Below are positions 11,354 through 23,503 of a stretch of 64,000 nt of DNA, piece by piece. A program made the translations under genes and the position numbers. This DNA is from Lepas anatifera (lineage: Eukaryota > Arthropoda > Thecostraca > Lepadidae). Position 1 is the stretch's first letter, and the number at the start of each line of letters is the position of its first letter. The stretch lies in assembly GCA_034440635.1 (NCBI GenBank), contig JAOTON010001494.1:124001-188000 (forward strand), read 5' to 3'. The notes under the pieces are model-generated. The model did no database searches. It saw only the letters and a program-made list of their open reading frames with translations, and was not told where the DNA came from.

Positions 11354-14300
11354 CCTGCCCTTTTTAACATAGCCTCACACATTCTACAATGGAACTGCCG
11401 AGGCCTGCGTGCCAATTTCATTGACTTGCAGAGCATACTATCTGAGCACATGCCTTCCGTCCTGTGCCTTCAAGAGACAAAACTCGCGCCAGGGACTAGG
11501 CTTAATATCCAGACTTATCAAAGCTTTCGAAAGGACATCTTCAGTAGTACCTTTGCGCATGGAGGGGTGATAGTGGCAGTACACCAGTCACTCCCGTGTT
11601 ACCAAATCCGTTTAACCACAGTTCTACAAGCAGTGGCCGCTAGGGTCGACTTCGGATTTATTAAGATGTCTGTGTGCTCAATCTATATACCACCCGGTGG
11701 TAACGTCGATGTATCTTCATTAAACAACTTAATCGACCAGCTTCCCACACCATTTATGGTGCTTGGAGATTTCAACGCACATAATCCCGCGTGGGGTGAA
11801 CCGGCGAGTCACATGGGTGCCCGTGGCCGCACAATCGAACGTTTCATTCACAATAATACCCTATGCCTTCTTAACACAGGTCGTCCCACACACATCACCC
11901 TACCCTCTGGCGCTTTCCATTTGCTCATCTTACCTTTTCTCTCGGTTTCAGTGGAATGCACTGGGTGACACATATGGCAGCGACCACTTCCCAATTCTGA
12001 TTGGAACAGTCCCTCTGGTCGCGCCGGAAACATTAGCCCCCAGATGGAACCACCGCCGTGCGGACTGGGCGGGATTCGAGGCTGCGTGCGGCTCGGTTAA
12101 CCCTGGCTCGCTAGAGGCCTCGGCAACTCAGGCTATACGCAATTTTAACGAAATGATTCTCTCCGCAGCGAGAAGTTTTATCCCCATGACTTCAGGACAA
12201 CCAAAGCGCACGCCCCTGCCGTGGTGGAGTGCCAGTTGCAGGGCTGCGATTCTAAAAAGAAAGCGGGCTCTTAGAGCTTTTAGCAAGCATTCTACAAGAC
12301 ATAACCTGATTTCTTTTAAGCGTGCAAGAGCAGCTGCACGCCGCGTAGTTCTAAATGAGAAAAGGAGATGGTGGATGTCTTACGTGAGTACAGTTAACCG
12401 TTATACACCCACAACACAAGTATGGTCACGCATTCAGAGCATACAAGGAAAACGCAAAAATACCTCACCTGTTCTCGAAATCAATGGACACAAAGTAACC
12501 GATCCCAGGGAGGTAACGGAACACTTTGCCGCTGCATTCCACGATCGATGTGGAAATACAAATATAGATTTCGACAGCACACGCTTCCGCACCGTGGAAG
12601 AGCGAAAGGGCATCGACTTTGGAAGCGATAACTCGGCCTCATATAACGCAGCATTTTCATGGCGAGAGTTGAAGGTGGCAATAAAGAGCACAAAACAAGT
12701 TTCTCCGGGTTTCGACCGCATTACAAATGAAATGTTGACTCATCTGCCTGATATTTCACTTATATCTCTCCTTAGTATATTTAATCTCATTTGGCTTAAA
12801 AACGACTTCCCGGAACAGTGGTGTGACGCCATTATTATTCCGATTTTGAAGCCGGGAAAGTCCGGGTCTTCTCCCGATGACTATCGCCCGATTTCCCTCA
12901 CGTCTTGTCTTTGTAAGCTGATGGAAAAAATGATTAATGTTCGGCTAATGTGGTACCTTGAAAGTAATGAGCTTCTATGTAATCAGCAATGTGGATTTCG
13001 ACAGGGGTGAAGTACCCTAGATCACCTTGTTCTGTTGGATGCGGCGATTCGAGAAGGGCAGGCATCTCGTCAACACACTGTTGCAATCTTTTTCGACGTG
13101 GAACGCGCATACGATACAACTTGGAGATACAAAATACTAAGTAAACTGCACGCCATGGGCATTAGAGGTCACTTAGGCTGGTTTTTGCTGAACTTTCTTA
13201 AAGAACGGTACTTCAGGTTCCGTGTAAATTCTTCTTTATCCGATAAATACACACAGAGCAATGGAATCCCGCAGGGCAGCGTCTTATCAGTAGCCCTGTT
13301 TGCTATTATGATAAATGACATTGTGGACGTTCTTCCTACAACCATAAAATGTGCCTTATTTGTAGATGATTTCACTATTTGGACAACAACCTCTACTACA
13401 AGTGCCGCTGCTAGGCAACTACAGCTTGCGCTCGACCGCCTAGAGCGCTGGAGTGTCGAGAACGGGCTAAGGTTCTCGTTGCCCAAAACTAAATGTATGC
13501 ACTTCTGTAACCGCAGGCGTCCATGTGACGATCCAGTTCTTATTCTCTATGGCCAGCGTGTGGAAGTAGCAGATAGCGTTAGGTTCCTTGGGGTCATTCT
13601 TGACCGCCGTATGAGCTATGTCCGTCACTTTCAGGACCTAAGAGAGAGGTGTTTCAAGCCACTGAATATTCTTAAAATCTTGACGAGAATGAAGTTCGGA
13701 GCCGACCGTGCAACTCTCCTGATGCTATACAGGTCTCTCATCAGGTCAAAGATCGAGTACGGCTGCGTTGCATATGACTCGGCGTCTGAAACAGCGAAGC
13801 GTATGCTGGACACTGTTCATCACCACGCAATCAGAATTATTATCGGAGCTTTTAGGACCACACCAGTTAGCAGTATGCTCGTAGACATAAACGAAATGCC
13901 TCTAGATCTTCGTCGGAAGATATTGTCCATGCGATATGCCGTGAAACTTAAACAACATACAACACATCCCACATATCAGACATTCTTCGGGGACACCCAC
14001 ATCCGTCTAGTTGAAACTGGGTCGCGTGCTGCGGCTCGCCACCCGGGAGTCAGAGTTCGCGCCCTATTAGCGGAGGCTTATATAAGCACAGACCTTGTTG
14101 AACCATACGACCTGCCTGCTATCAATCCATGGCTGATCTCGAAAGCTAACACAAACACAGACTTGCTCGAGCGTTGTAGAGACTCGTCTCCTGAAACAAT
14201 GCGCCAGCTTTTCATGGAACTCTGCTCGGAAATGTATGAAAGCCATATTCACTTCTACACGGACGGTTCAAAATGTGACAGTGGTACGGGATGTGCGTAT

Positions 14301-15086
14301 GTTTGTGGCCGCACTGAAAAATGTTTTAGCCTACCCCAGGAAGCATCTGTTTTTACCTCGGAACTGTATGCCATCTTTCGTTCCCTGGATGAGATATCCA
14401 AACGAAGGGCGAGAAAGTTCGTGGTCTTCACGGACTCACTGTCCTCTCTACAGGCATTGGAGTCCTTTTACTTCCACAGTACATCATCTTCTTATCTCCT
14501 GACCCTCATAAGACAGAAATTGCACAACCTAGGGCAGAAAGGAAAAACTGTGGAGATTGTTTGGGTGCCAAGCCATTGCGGTATAGGCGGGAACGAACGG
14601 TCGGACAGGCTTGCAAAGTCCGCGGGTGAACGCGCTTCTCTCCCCGGCCTCCGTGTTCCGTTCTCTGACCTATATGGTCTTACCAAAGACTATGCTATTC
14701 GTGTCTGGCAGAGCAGGTGGGATGGTGATCCCAAAGGAGTCAAGCTTAGAGGCCTTAAACCAAAGCTAGGGGTGTGGAAATCCAGCAGTGCGGGCTGCAG
14801 AAGAGAGGAGGTTATCCTCTCCCGCCTGCGGATCGGCCACACCCACGCCACACACTCCTTCCGCTTGGGTGGCGGCGATCCGCCAAAGTGTTCACGATGC
14901 GGTGAGCCGCTTAGTGTTAAGCATGTTCTTGCAGACTGCCAGGATTTTGAGGTGGAAAGACTGCGGCATCTTGGAGGATCGCCATCACTGTATTCTCTTT
15001 TGGGACAAAATCGAACCGTGGAGCTCTCCGACATAATATCGTTTCAAAGAAGTGTTGACTTCAACGTAATTTACTCGCCGACATAG
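11354..15086 (+). pseudogene. LINE ORF2: endonuclease, reverse transcriptase, RNase H, Cys/His tail
   Basis: The open frame starts after the TAG at 11351 and has no ATG before 11426, although endonuclease coding (LQWNCRGL) already begins near 11384. Translation may therefore depend on ORF1 or on a non-AUG start. The endonuclease shows QETKL, GDFNAHNPAWG and SDHFPI; a frame slip near 11918 separates the last motif from the others. RT begins around 12690 (KQVSPGFDRI) and includes DYRPISLTSC, FDVERAYD, NGIPQGSVLS and FVDD. One in-frame TGA at 13008-13010 follows CGFRQG. RNase H keeps its acidic residues (YTDGS, SELYAI, FTDSLSSL, ERSDRLAK), near residues 410-530 of the downstream frame. A terminal CSRCGE...H...C motif lies near 14890-14940. 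Confidence 0.9.
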
Positions 15087-15290
15087 ACATATAACGTGAA
15101 CCAGTATCTTTTGACCCTCGATTCACACATGTCACTCTACAAGTACAGCACCTTTCAAGACACAGTGACCTATCTTACTACCTAACTCGAAAAGTCTCGT
15201 TATATATCTACATGTCTTTCCTCTGTGCGCAATATGCTAAGTTATGGGCGCAATATGACCACTGCAGTCGACGCGCCCTTAAACCCCAAC

Positions 15291-15317
15291 TATGATGATG
15301 ATGATGATGATGATGAT
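15291..15317 (+). repeat. (GAT)n tail of the I-clade LINE
   Basis: About nine GAT/ATG units lie immediately before the right-hand duplication. Short tandem repeats at the 3' end are typical of this group in place of poly(A), so this marks the 3' end of the inserted element. Confidence 0.85.
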
Positions 15318-16430
15318 GACACGGTAAACCACTCAATCCTGCTATCAAAACTAAGAATTTACGGTTTCCAGGCCTTAGAGTTAAATTTCTTTCAATCTTA
15401 CTTCCTTAACAGATTGCAATATGTAAAAGTCAATAATATCATGTCCAGCACCCCTGCGTCTATGCCATTGGGCGTCCCTCAAGGCAGTATCCTAGGCCCT
15501 CTGTTATTCTTACTCTATATTAACGATATCTCGAACAGTTCACAAATTCCAAAATTTCTGCTTTTTGCGGATGATGCAGCTCTCTTTTTCACAGCAAGTT
15601 CACATAGCGAATTACTCACTAATATCAATCAAAGTCTCGAGGATGTATCAGCATGGCTAAATTCTAATAGACTAACTTTAAACGCAAAGAAATCTGTATA
15701 CCAACTGTTCGCAGCTTGTAACCCAGATATCCCAATTTCCATGAATGGTACTAAGCTTATCCGAACATCCACAACTAAATATCTAGGTATTCATATTGAT
15801 GAGGATCTGAAGTGGGCATCCCATATAAGAACCGTCGAAAATACCGTAGCAAGAAACATAGGACTCCTTAAAAGAGCTCAACATATACTAGAACCCAGTC
15901 AGCTTCTCCTGTTGTATAATGCCCTTGTGCTGCCCATCCTCTCTTACGGCGTCGAAATCTGGGGGAATACTTTTAAATATAGGCTTACTAAATTATCAAT
16001 CATGCAGAAAAAAGCCGTAAGAATAATTGATCATGCAGAGCGTCTCGCTCACTCCAGCCCCTTGTTCAAAAAGTACAAAATTCTTAAGTTTTTTATCTAG
16101 TCGAATTTGCCACGCTTAAAGTTCTCCACAAGTATCTAATGGGTAGTCTACCGTCTCCCTTAAGCAACAAGTTCAACCGTAGAAATCAGGACAATACCTT
16201 ACGAAACGTCCGGACGAACTATCACTTTGAGGTCCCCTATGCCTCAACCGTCTACAGAAAATTTTCCCTCTTCATTTGTGCCCCTCGAACCTGGAACCTG
16301 ATAATTTCACCAAAAATTAGAAATCTGGTTGATGTGCCTACGTCGAAGTCATTTTTCAAGAAAGTTGTGCAGAAATTATATGTTGACAATTATTAGTTGC
16401 GTACCACTATTAACCATTATGAACGGCACT
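15318..16430 (+). pseudogene. CR1/L2-like LINE ORF2, 3' half: RT palm to C-terminus (frameshifted)
   Basis: Continuation of the LINE broken at 8468. It begins with the right TSD copy (encoding DTVNH) and runs through LLSKLRIYGF, LGVPQGSILGPLLF and the catalytic FADDAALFF to about 16095. A one-base slip near 16090 moves the frame, and the C-terminal segment (APRTWNLI, KSFFKKVVQK) reads to 16396. Together with 6544-8468 it forms one LINE whose two halves lie 6.85 kb apart. The 3' UTR boundary is not clear; I place it near 16430. Confidence 0.85.
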
Positions 16431-17760
16431 GTAAGAACGTACCTGTATGTCTGTGTGTGTAGGGTAACATCAGCTTGAAATCACTTTGCCTTCGTATACA
16501 TGATTCCAGTTCCATTTTGACTTAGCGCGGAAATAATAAACAACGGTAGCAGATAGGCGTCGACACAGGCCGGCCTCCGGCACCTCTCTACCTGTCCTTA
16601 AAACAGCCCCCCAACTGCCGTGTGATCACCTAATCTCGCCCCGTCTCTTTCCCCGTAACTCTCATGCGGCAACGACTCTCTCTCTCTCTCCTGTCCTGTC
16701 TCCCCACAACTAACTTTTCTCTTCCGCAGTTCCGCTGGGTTCTGTGCCGCTCCGGCTCGGGGTCCCCCTGTGGGGGCTCGCGCGGGCGGTGCCCTGGGCC
16801 GCTGTGGGCGCCTGCGTGTCGTGGCTCTGCGACCGCCGGTGGCTTGCGCTGCTGAGGCTGGCGGCTGTTGGCTCCGCTGCTGCGGATGGCGTCCGGCTGT
16901 GCTGTGGTGGCGGGCGTTTGGCGCCTGTGGGGTCGGATGGTTGTGCTGCTTGCGTGTTGGTCGGCGGGCGGCGGGGCCCCCTGCCGGTGGGCGCGTGAGG
17001 TTTGTGCGTCGCATCTGTTGGCCCTGGCGGGTCGGTTGCGCACTGCCGGATTGTGTGGGGGGTATCAATCTGACTCCTAATGTTACGATTGCGCTGAGAC
17101 GTGTATGTGCCTATTTCTTATATGAGCAGCGTTGGCCTCTTGTTTATGGTCGGATTTGCTTTCTCCGCTCGGCAGCATTCACGGTGCCTCCGTAGCCCTT
17201 GTACCTGAGTTGTTGCTGGTTCCGTCTGAGTGGCGGCGCGGGGTGACGTCAGCCTATGGCATCTGATGGCGCTGTCGGGATGCATATTACTTGTGTTGCC
17301 GGGTCCATCGACCAGGGGTATTACGTATTGACTGTGCTGGGTCCGGATGGTCAGGCTCGCCAGTAGCTGAGATGTGCTGCAATTTAGCAAAGTTTTTCTT
17401 CGTGGCACTGGGTACAACATCCCGAATCCCCTCCTGAATGTCCGGATGTAATCATTTATTTTATTTTATTTTTTTTTTACCCGGCATTCTATTTTTTTCT
17501 TTTTTTTCTCTCCCCTGAGTGTACTGGAACCATCTGTGACTGCCGCTGCCCCCTTCCTCGCCATTGCCGCTTCGAACATGATGGCCACATTGCGCCCTGA
17601 CATGGGTGACCTTTTCATGTTTTTACCCTCACGTTTTCATCACTCCCAAGTTTGGGCTGTATCGCCATGCCTCATATCATTTCTGTGTTTTTTGTTTTAT
17701 CCCATGTGTACAAATATATATGTATGGATGTAAATGGCTTATTGAAGCGCAAAGCCTTCA
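16431..17760. other. Unassigned: GC-rich block then T-rich block
   Basis: 16560-17200 is GC-rich with several overlapping open frames on both strands (Gly/Ala/Arg/Pro-rich) and no domain I recognise. It resembles low-complexity 5' regions of retroelements such as 5245-5500, but I could not show homology. 17440-17515 is a T-rich tract. No gene is supported. Confidence 0.35.
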
Positions 17761-18325
17761 GCTCAGTGATTCGTAACTATTTCAGGGGCCTCAAACCATT
17801 CCAGGAGCCCCCAGCTCAGCCCAGGGGCCCAGCTAGATTAACTCAGATGACCAGATTAGCTTAGGGCCCGGTTCAGCTTAGGGGCCCCAGGGCGGCTTAT
17901 ATAAGGTCTAAGCACAGCTCCGGAGGGCCAATTCAGGCTCATGGCCCCTTCTCCAGGGCCCTATAACTGTGCAGGGGGGACAGAATAGCTAAGCTCGCCC
18001 CCCCCAGTTCAACACAGGGAGCCCCAGATTAGCTCAGGAGCCATTTTAGCTTTGGGCCTCAGCTCAGGGGCCCCAAGGACGGCTGATATATGGTCTTTAA
18101 TTAGCTTAAGGGGCTTATTCAAGTTCACGACTCTCAGCTCAGCTTACATACCCTAGAATTGTTTAGAAGTCCCAAACTAGCTCTGACGCCTTCAGTTCAA
18201 CTACAGGGACCCCAGATTAGCTTATAGGGCATCAGGGTCAGTTCAGTGGCCCCCCGAGATTGACTCATAGGACCTTGGATCAGCTCAGGGGCCCAGGTCA
18301 GCATGATAGATTTCCCAAACAAGCT
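17760..18325. repeat. AGCTCAGGGGCCCC minisatellite
   Basis: Some 20-25 diverged units of about 18-30 bp are built around AGCTCAGGGGCCCCAGATT, each with a GGGGCCCC-type palindromic core. The same family, in the same orientation, forms 59030-59735 and a short stub at 5185-5240. Frames through it are repeat artefacts. Confidence 0.85.
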
Positions 18326-18884
18326 TTCGGGCCCGTTTGGGCTTGTTATTTTATTTACAGTTGTTGATATGTTGAATCCGTTGCGGGGGCCCACTAGGCT
18401 TCCTGCTCCCCCTTCCCGCGCCTATGCCCCATGGTCACAATTTATTATTTCTCTAGACTGCGTCCATCTTTCCATTCGTGCGGCAAAGTGGGCGGATTCC
18501 ACTTTGCTCCGGTTCACCGTTCCCCGTGCAACACAGTCTAAAAGAATGGGAGACCAGTCATCACAATAATTATAAATCGAGGCGAGTTTTTTTCTAAACA
18601 AACCAAGGGACCCGTACTAAATGCCAGCAGTTCAATAAGACAAAGTCCATGCTAGGCTGGAGTTTTGTGGACCACGAAATATAGCACAAAAGCCAGCTAA
18701 CAGCCCAAAAACCCTACATTTCTCCATCGCGCTAAAAGCGAAATGAGGAGGCAGCTGACGAAGATGTGCAGGGTGCGTTGCTAGGCAACACTCAGTATGA
18801 CACATCCTAACGGCAGATCGCAGCACTTTGCAGAGAGCTATTTAGCTTTTCCGCTTTGCCCCGCTATCCGCTTTGCCCTGGTCT
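18326..18884. other. Unassigned stretch
   Basis: I see no coding frame with a known domain and no terminal repeats. Confidence 0.3.
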
Positions 18885-19104
18885 CCCCTACATGTTATCC
18901 CTATGACGGCATGTCTTGACCTCTGGTGACCTTAAATATGACCTGACAAAAATAGTTAGAATAGTTTCGATAGAGCGGTGGATGGGCTGACCAAAGCTCT
19001 TTACTGTTTTACGCTATCTAGCGTGGTTCTTGAGATCTTAGGGGGGGGCGGTTACCCACCCCCCGTCAAAGCGAAGGCTGCTCAGACCCCCGTCAATGCG
19101 CGTG
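18885..19104 (+). mobile_element. 3' end fragment of a TTAA-type AGGTCA-rich MITE
   Basis: This 220-bp block matches the right end of the complete MITE at 43263-44103. It shares a start near ATGTTATCCCTATGACGG, the GAGATCTTAGGGGGG hairpin region, and the terminus CCCCCGTCAATGCGCGTG. It ends at CTAA where the intact copy has TTAA. The left part of the element is missing. Confidence 0.75.
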
Positions 19105-20353
19105 CTAAAATTAATATCTCAGACAATGTATTTTCGCCTTCAGCGCGTTTCTTAACCAGTTGCACACTAAGATATATTTTAAGGGCACCTAACTGTAAGT
19201 GACACCCGCCGCCGAAACGAACTCGCCGATAACTTGCCTACTGATTTTGCTTAAATATTTGCAACGGCCAAATTTTATTCAGGAAATGCGATCTGCAAAA
19301 AAAACTTACTGCACCATTGCCAATAAGATATTTAATGTAACACATTTTCCAAACCTTTCCGCCCCTCAAAATTTCCCTCACTCCTTTACGAACTCACATT
19401 CATTCTCCTGACTAACAACTCACATGCCTAACTGGAGCACCCACATAGACCACGCATGTCCTTTCCGCCTATTCCTCTCGTAGCCCAACAGTATGTGCTG
19501 ATAAACAATCACCGACTCCAAACAACTATAAACGTAGGCAGTACTATCATTCGCCATGCTACCAACTTCGCGCCGGCGCCATGCGATTGTGACCTCTCAC
19601 CTCCGTGCCTCGCGGGCAAGCGGCTACTGCTGGATGCCTGCTGGATGCCGGCCACTGATTGGTGGAGGCGCGTTCACGTGCCTTGCGATGAATTCAGCGT
19701 AAAATTTTTCGATGAAAATGGTGAGCTGTAAGGTCTGTACATACACATTTATTTGGAGTGTCATTTTCTGAGTCTCTGAACCATATTATTCCCTATCGGC
19801 TCGATTATCTTATCCATCATTCAAGCCTGCTTTCCGGCACAGGCGAAACAATTGAGCTCGTTGAAGTCAGGAACGTCAACGCGAGAGTCTGCTTTGTGGA
19901 GAGGAATGGAGGCTGTTGCGACGGTAACCGATGGAGAGGGAGACGGGGCGGGTGCGACACAAAACGATATAATATCCGGCCTAATGAGTGCCAGTACCAT
20001 CAAAGTACTGCCGGAAAATGCATGCAGTATGGAAACGCGTGGTGGACTGCTCCCTGTTAGAACGGTGAACGGTACAAAACTTCAATTAATACCTAAAACA
20101 TTTGTGGCGTTTTAGGTCGCTTCACCTTACTAAAGCTATATCGCGTGATCCTAAACCTTGCATGAGCGTCACCTTTGTTGCACAACTAAGGGACTTGACC
20201 CTTTGCACGCCACCCCCATGCAGGAGGAAGGTAGTTGATAACAGGTAGGTAATACATCAAAATCGGGGAGAGTGGGGCAGCGTGCCCAATTACTATCCAA
20301 AGTTCTTTCTTCTACACCCGTAAGGGTAAAAATGTTGGTTTTGTTGTGAAGGC
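19105..20353. other. Unassigned stretch
   Basis: Short open frames only. 19560-19720 is GC-richer than its surroundings but shows no recognisable motif. No repeats were identified. Confidence 0.3.
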
Positions 20354-20361
20354 ATGCCAAT

Positions 20362-20554
20362 CATAGGCGCAGGAACAGAGGGGGGAGGGAGGGGCTGTCC
20401 CAGCCTTCGGACTGGGTGGCAGTGTCCCCCCCAACTTTGAGCCGATTCCGGACCATTTCTGTTTACAAATCAAGTGATAGGCCGAATATTTTTGACCCCA
20501 CCAGCGGTGATAACTTCCCCCCCGCCCCGACTTGAAAAAGTTCCTGCGCCTATG
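20362..20554. mobile_element. 193-bp MITE, hAT-like
   Basis: Terminal inverted repeats CATAGGCGCAGGAAC at the left and its exact complement at the right. The flanks read ATGCCAAT (20354-20361) and ATGCCAAC (20555-20562), an 8-bp duplication with one mismatch, which fits hAT-type insertion. No coding capacity. Confidence 0.75.
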
Positions 20555-20597
20555 ATGCCAACAGTAATATAGCAGATAAACATATACTTGGGTTTAA

Positions 20598-21781
20598 CCA
20601 TCGCCCCACCGGGGGCCATCGATGGCCCCCTAAGTTTTTTTCCGGGATAGCAGAAAAAACGACGAGGCGCAGCACCACGGTTGAGGGCTCTACCTCTCCT
20701 TGCATCATTTTCCCATCGTCCCTGAAATTTTTTGACCCGGGTCACCCAAGGTCAGGTCACCAGACGAGGTCAACCAAGTGTTGTAACCAAGAGTTAGAGG
20801 GGGCCATCGATGGCCCCCCTCTAACTCCGAAAATATGGGCGTTAGCGCAAATCTGTAATGTGCAATAGAAAGCTCGCGTGAATTCAGTAAGAAATTACTT
20901 CACATGTTTTAGTGCTCAGGTCAATGGTTTGACCTCCAGAGGTCAAATTAGGTCAAGATCGGCTATTTTCACTCATATATGCAATGCTTAAGCAAACTGG
21001 GCATAACTCTTATGCCATTAGAGCTATTGAGATCTGGTAAAGTACATTTTATATGAAATTGTCAGTCCTTTTTCCGGTATGTGAAACGTTAAGACCTCCC
21101 GCCAGTGGTTTGACCTCCAGAGGTCACCTCGTGACCTAAGATGACCTGAGGTCACGAAAGGTCAAAAAGTGACCTTGCTGTATATCAAATGAAAGCCAGT
21201 GACGAGAAAAACACGATGGGGTTTATTTCAGCGCTCTAGCCTAATTAGGTCAAAAGTTATTGTCAAAATACTGTTTTTGACCCCTGGTGACCTTGGATGA
21301 CCTTGGAGAGGTCAAAGGGAAAATATGGCCCCTGGAATCCCTGAAAGGGTGTCTAAGAACGCTTTTCTGATCAAGCTGAACATTTTCCATCGCTTTTGTG
21401 ACTTTTAGATCATAAGACAGCTTTTCCCCATGCTTTTTCAATGGGAGAGGTCACCTTGTGACCTGACCTCAGGGCACGAAATCGAAAAATCCCGGATATA
21501 CACGTTGTAGACCCTGGAGGGGCCATAAAGTGTAGGAAGTTTCAAATTGATCGACTTTGAAATGTAGCTCTTACAGAGCTCTAAAGTTGAAGTGAGGTGA
21601 CCTTGGTTGACCTCGTCTGGTGGCCTGACCTTGGGAGACCCGCGGTAAAAAATTTCAGGGATGGTGGAAAAATGATGCAGTGAGAGATAGATTCCTCAAC
21701 CGCGGCGCTGCGTCTCTTTGTTTTTCTGCTATCCCGGAAAAATCCTTAGGGGGCCATCGATGGCCCCCGGTGGGGCGAGGG
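20598..21781. mobile_element. Complete TTAA-flanked MITE (piggyBac-like) with GGCCATCGATGGCC hairpins
   Basis: TTAA stands at 20594-20597 and 21782-21785. The ends are CCATCGCCCCACCGGGGG and, on the other strand, CCCTCGCCCCACCGGGGG. Similarity of the arms continues through a subterminal ATCGAT-centred palindrome, a TTTTTCCGGGATAGCAGAAAAA segment, and about 100 bp more. A third ATCGAT palindrome lies inside at 20791-20827. The interior is dense in TGACC/GGTCA words. No ORF of note. TTAA duplication is characteristic of piggyBac transposition, so I infer mobilisation by a piggyBac transposase that is not in the window. Confidence 0.85.
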
Positions 21782-21785
21782 TTAA

Positions 21786-22918
21786 TACGCGCAGTGGAGG
21801 GGTCCTAAAGTGCCTAAAGTGAGGTGTCCTATTTTTCTGAGGTGTCCGGGAAACCATTCGCAGCCGTCAAAAGTTACTTGGCTACACTTTAGAGAATTTA
21901 TGAAGTCATCGATTGCTGAAAGCATTTTGAAAATCAGTGAACATGTGTAACATTATAGTTTTGTCGATGAGCCTAGTCCGCTTTTGGTGTATTCACACCA
22001 ATTTCCTGCATAATCACAGTATTTCCAAATAGGTCTCTGGCACGGCCTGGATTTGAATTTTACTACCTCCTTTGACGTTAACCATACTGACCAAGGTCAA
22101 TTGAACTTACCTATAATAAAGACCATTATCTCCTTCACACATCCTCAAACGGGTGTTTTTCTAAACCTTTTGGTTTTTGAGATCTAAGGGGGGTGGGTAC
22201 TACACCCCTCTCTACTGCGTGTGATAATGCTGAATGCGCTCGCTCAAACGATTTGGTATCCACCGTAAAATAAACATTAATGAAAAAACAGTTCAGTGCA
22301 AATTTCACGTCACAGTATCTGCTTGGGATATCGTGGCGCAGCCTTGGATTTTCTCGAAAATTCAATTTTTGAATTACTGAAAGGGTGTGCACGCGCACAC
22401 GTGAGAAGTCATTCATTCATTTATCGCGGTTGGACTCACTGCGCAAATTCGTCACGTTCATGTCAAAGAATAAGCACGAACCATACCGGAAAGTTAAGCC
22501 AGCCTTCACTTGCCATCTTGAAACTGAAAAGCCAATTTAGGCGTTTTACTATTTTATTCTATTTTCGAAACCATTTCAGTGGAAGTGGTCGAAACAGCAG
22601 CCGGCCCAGACGCCGTATGTTACATGCCTACAGACAGGTGCGTCGTTAGGTGTCAGGTCGATGCAGGCGAGGAACAGAACTGCCCATCAGCCGCGACAAA
22701 TTCCACATCGATTTCGAGGCCATAAGTCACCGCAGATCAGCCTAATCCCGCCTCAGGCCGAGCAGGTGTTGGGGCCAGGTATCTGTCAGTCAGGTGAAAA
22801 GTGGAGCTCCCACCAGCTTCCAAGGCTCTTTAAACATCCCATTGATCACGTTATCTGACCAGCGAAGTCACCTTGTTGTGTTTTTAATAGTCAAACTTAG
22901 CCTTTGCTGATGACTGGT
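21786..22918. other. Unassigned, with a possible MITE end fragment
   Basis: 22165-22215 (TTTTGAGATCTAAGGGGGGTGGGTAC) resembles the right-end hairpin of the TTAA MITE at 43263 but has no clear terminus. No gene is supported in the rest. Confidence 0.35.
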
Positions 22919-23503
22919 ACGTGAATTAGAGCCCAGAGATCGGTCCAATGGCAGACTCGGCGGTCTCGCTGTGATCTGTTCCAAAATTATTGTTCTGTTC
23001 CGACACCCCTTTGGACACTAAGCGCGTGAATTAGAGCCCAGAGATCCCCTATTGGCAAACTGGTCCGGTCCACTGCCGCACTCCGTTCCAGCGCCCCTCG
23101 ACACCAGGTAGGCGAAGTAGAACCAGGAGACCGCTCCACTGGAAAACTGTTCCGGTGTACTGTCGTGGTCCGTTCCGACGCCCCTCTAGACACTGGGTAC
23201 GGAACACGAGCCAGGAGATCGCTCCACTGGAAATCTGTTCCGATTCACTGCCGTAGTCCGTTCCGATGCCCCTCTGGACTCTGGGTACGGAACACGAGCC
23301 AGGAGATCGCTCCACTGGAAATCTGTTCCGATTCACTGCCGTAGTCCGTTCCGACGCCCCTCTGGACTCTGGGTACGTGAATTAGAGCCAGGAGATCGCT
23401 CCACTGGAAATCTGTTCCGATTCACTGCCGTGGTCCGTTCCGACGCCCCTCTGGACTCTGGGTACGTGAATTAGAGCCAGGAGATCGCTCCACTGGTAGA
23501 GTC
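22919..23503. repeat. 88-89-bp tandem satellite, about 6.5 units
   Basis: Units run from GTGAATTAGAGCC through GGAGATCGCTCCACTGG to CCCCTCTGGACTCTGGGTAC. The marker CCAGGAGATC recurs at 23211, 23299, 23388 and 23477, giving periods of 88, 89 and 89 bp. Units in the right half are nearly identical; the left ones are diverged, so expansion occurred at the right side. Minus-strand open frames here reflect the period and are not genes. Confidence 0.9.

Larger units (their letters stand above)
8469..15317 (+). mobile_element. I-clade-type LINE with RNase H, apparently full length, inserted in a CR1/L2-like LINE
   Basis: This 6,849-bp element has a GC-rich 5' UTR of about 1.1 kb, a gag-like ORF1 with zinc knuckles, an ORF2 with endonuclease, RT, RNase H and a terminal cysteine/histidine motif, a short 3' UTR, and a (GAT)n tail at about 15291-15317. 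A perfect 15-bp duplication flanks it, so both ends are defined. The RNase H after the RT places it with I-group elements (I, LOA, Ingi and relatives). Two frameshifts and one stop codon inactivate this copy. Confidence 0.9.

Noticed and set aside
22987..23336. Overlapping minus-strand open frames of 68 and 95 codons
   Set aside because: They run through the 88-bp satellite and repeat with its period.
22919..23503. CRISPR-like regular repeats
   Set aside because: The repeats are directly adjacent 88-89-bp units with no unique spacers, and the sequence is eukaryotic.
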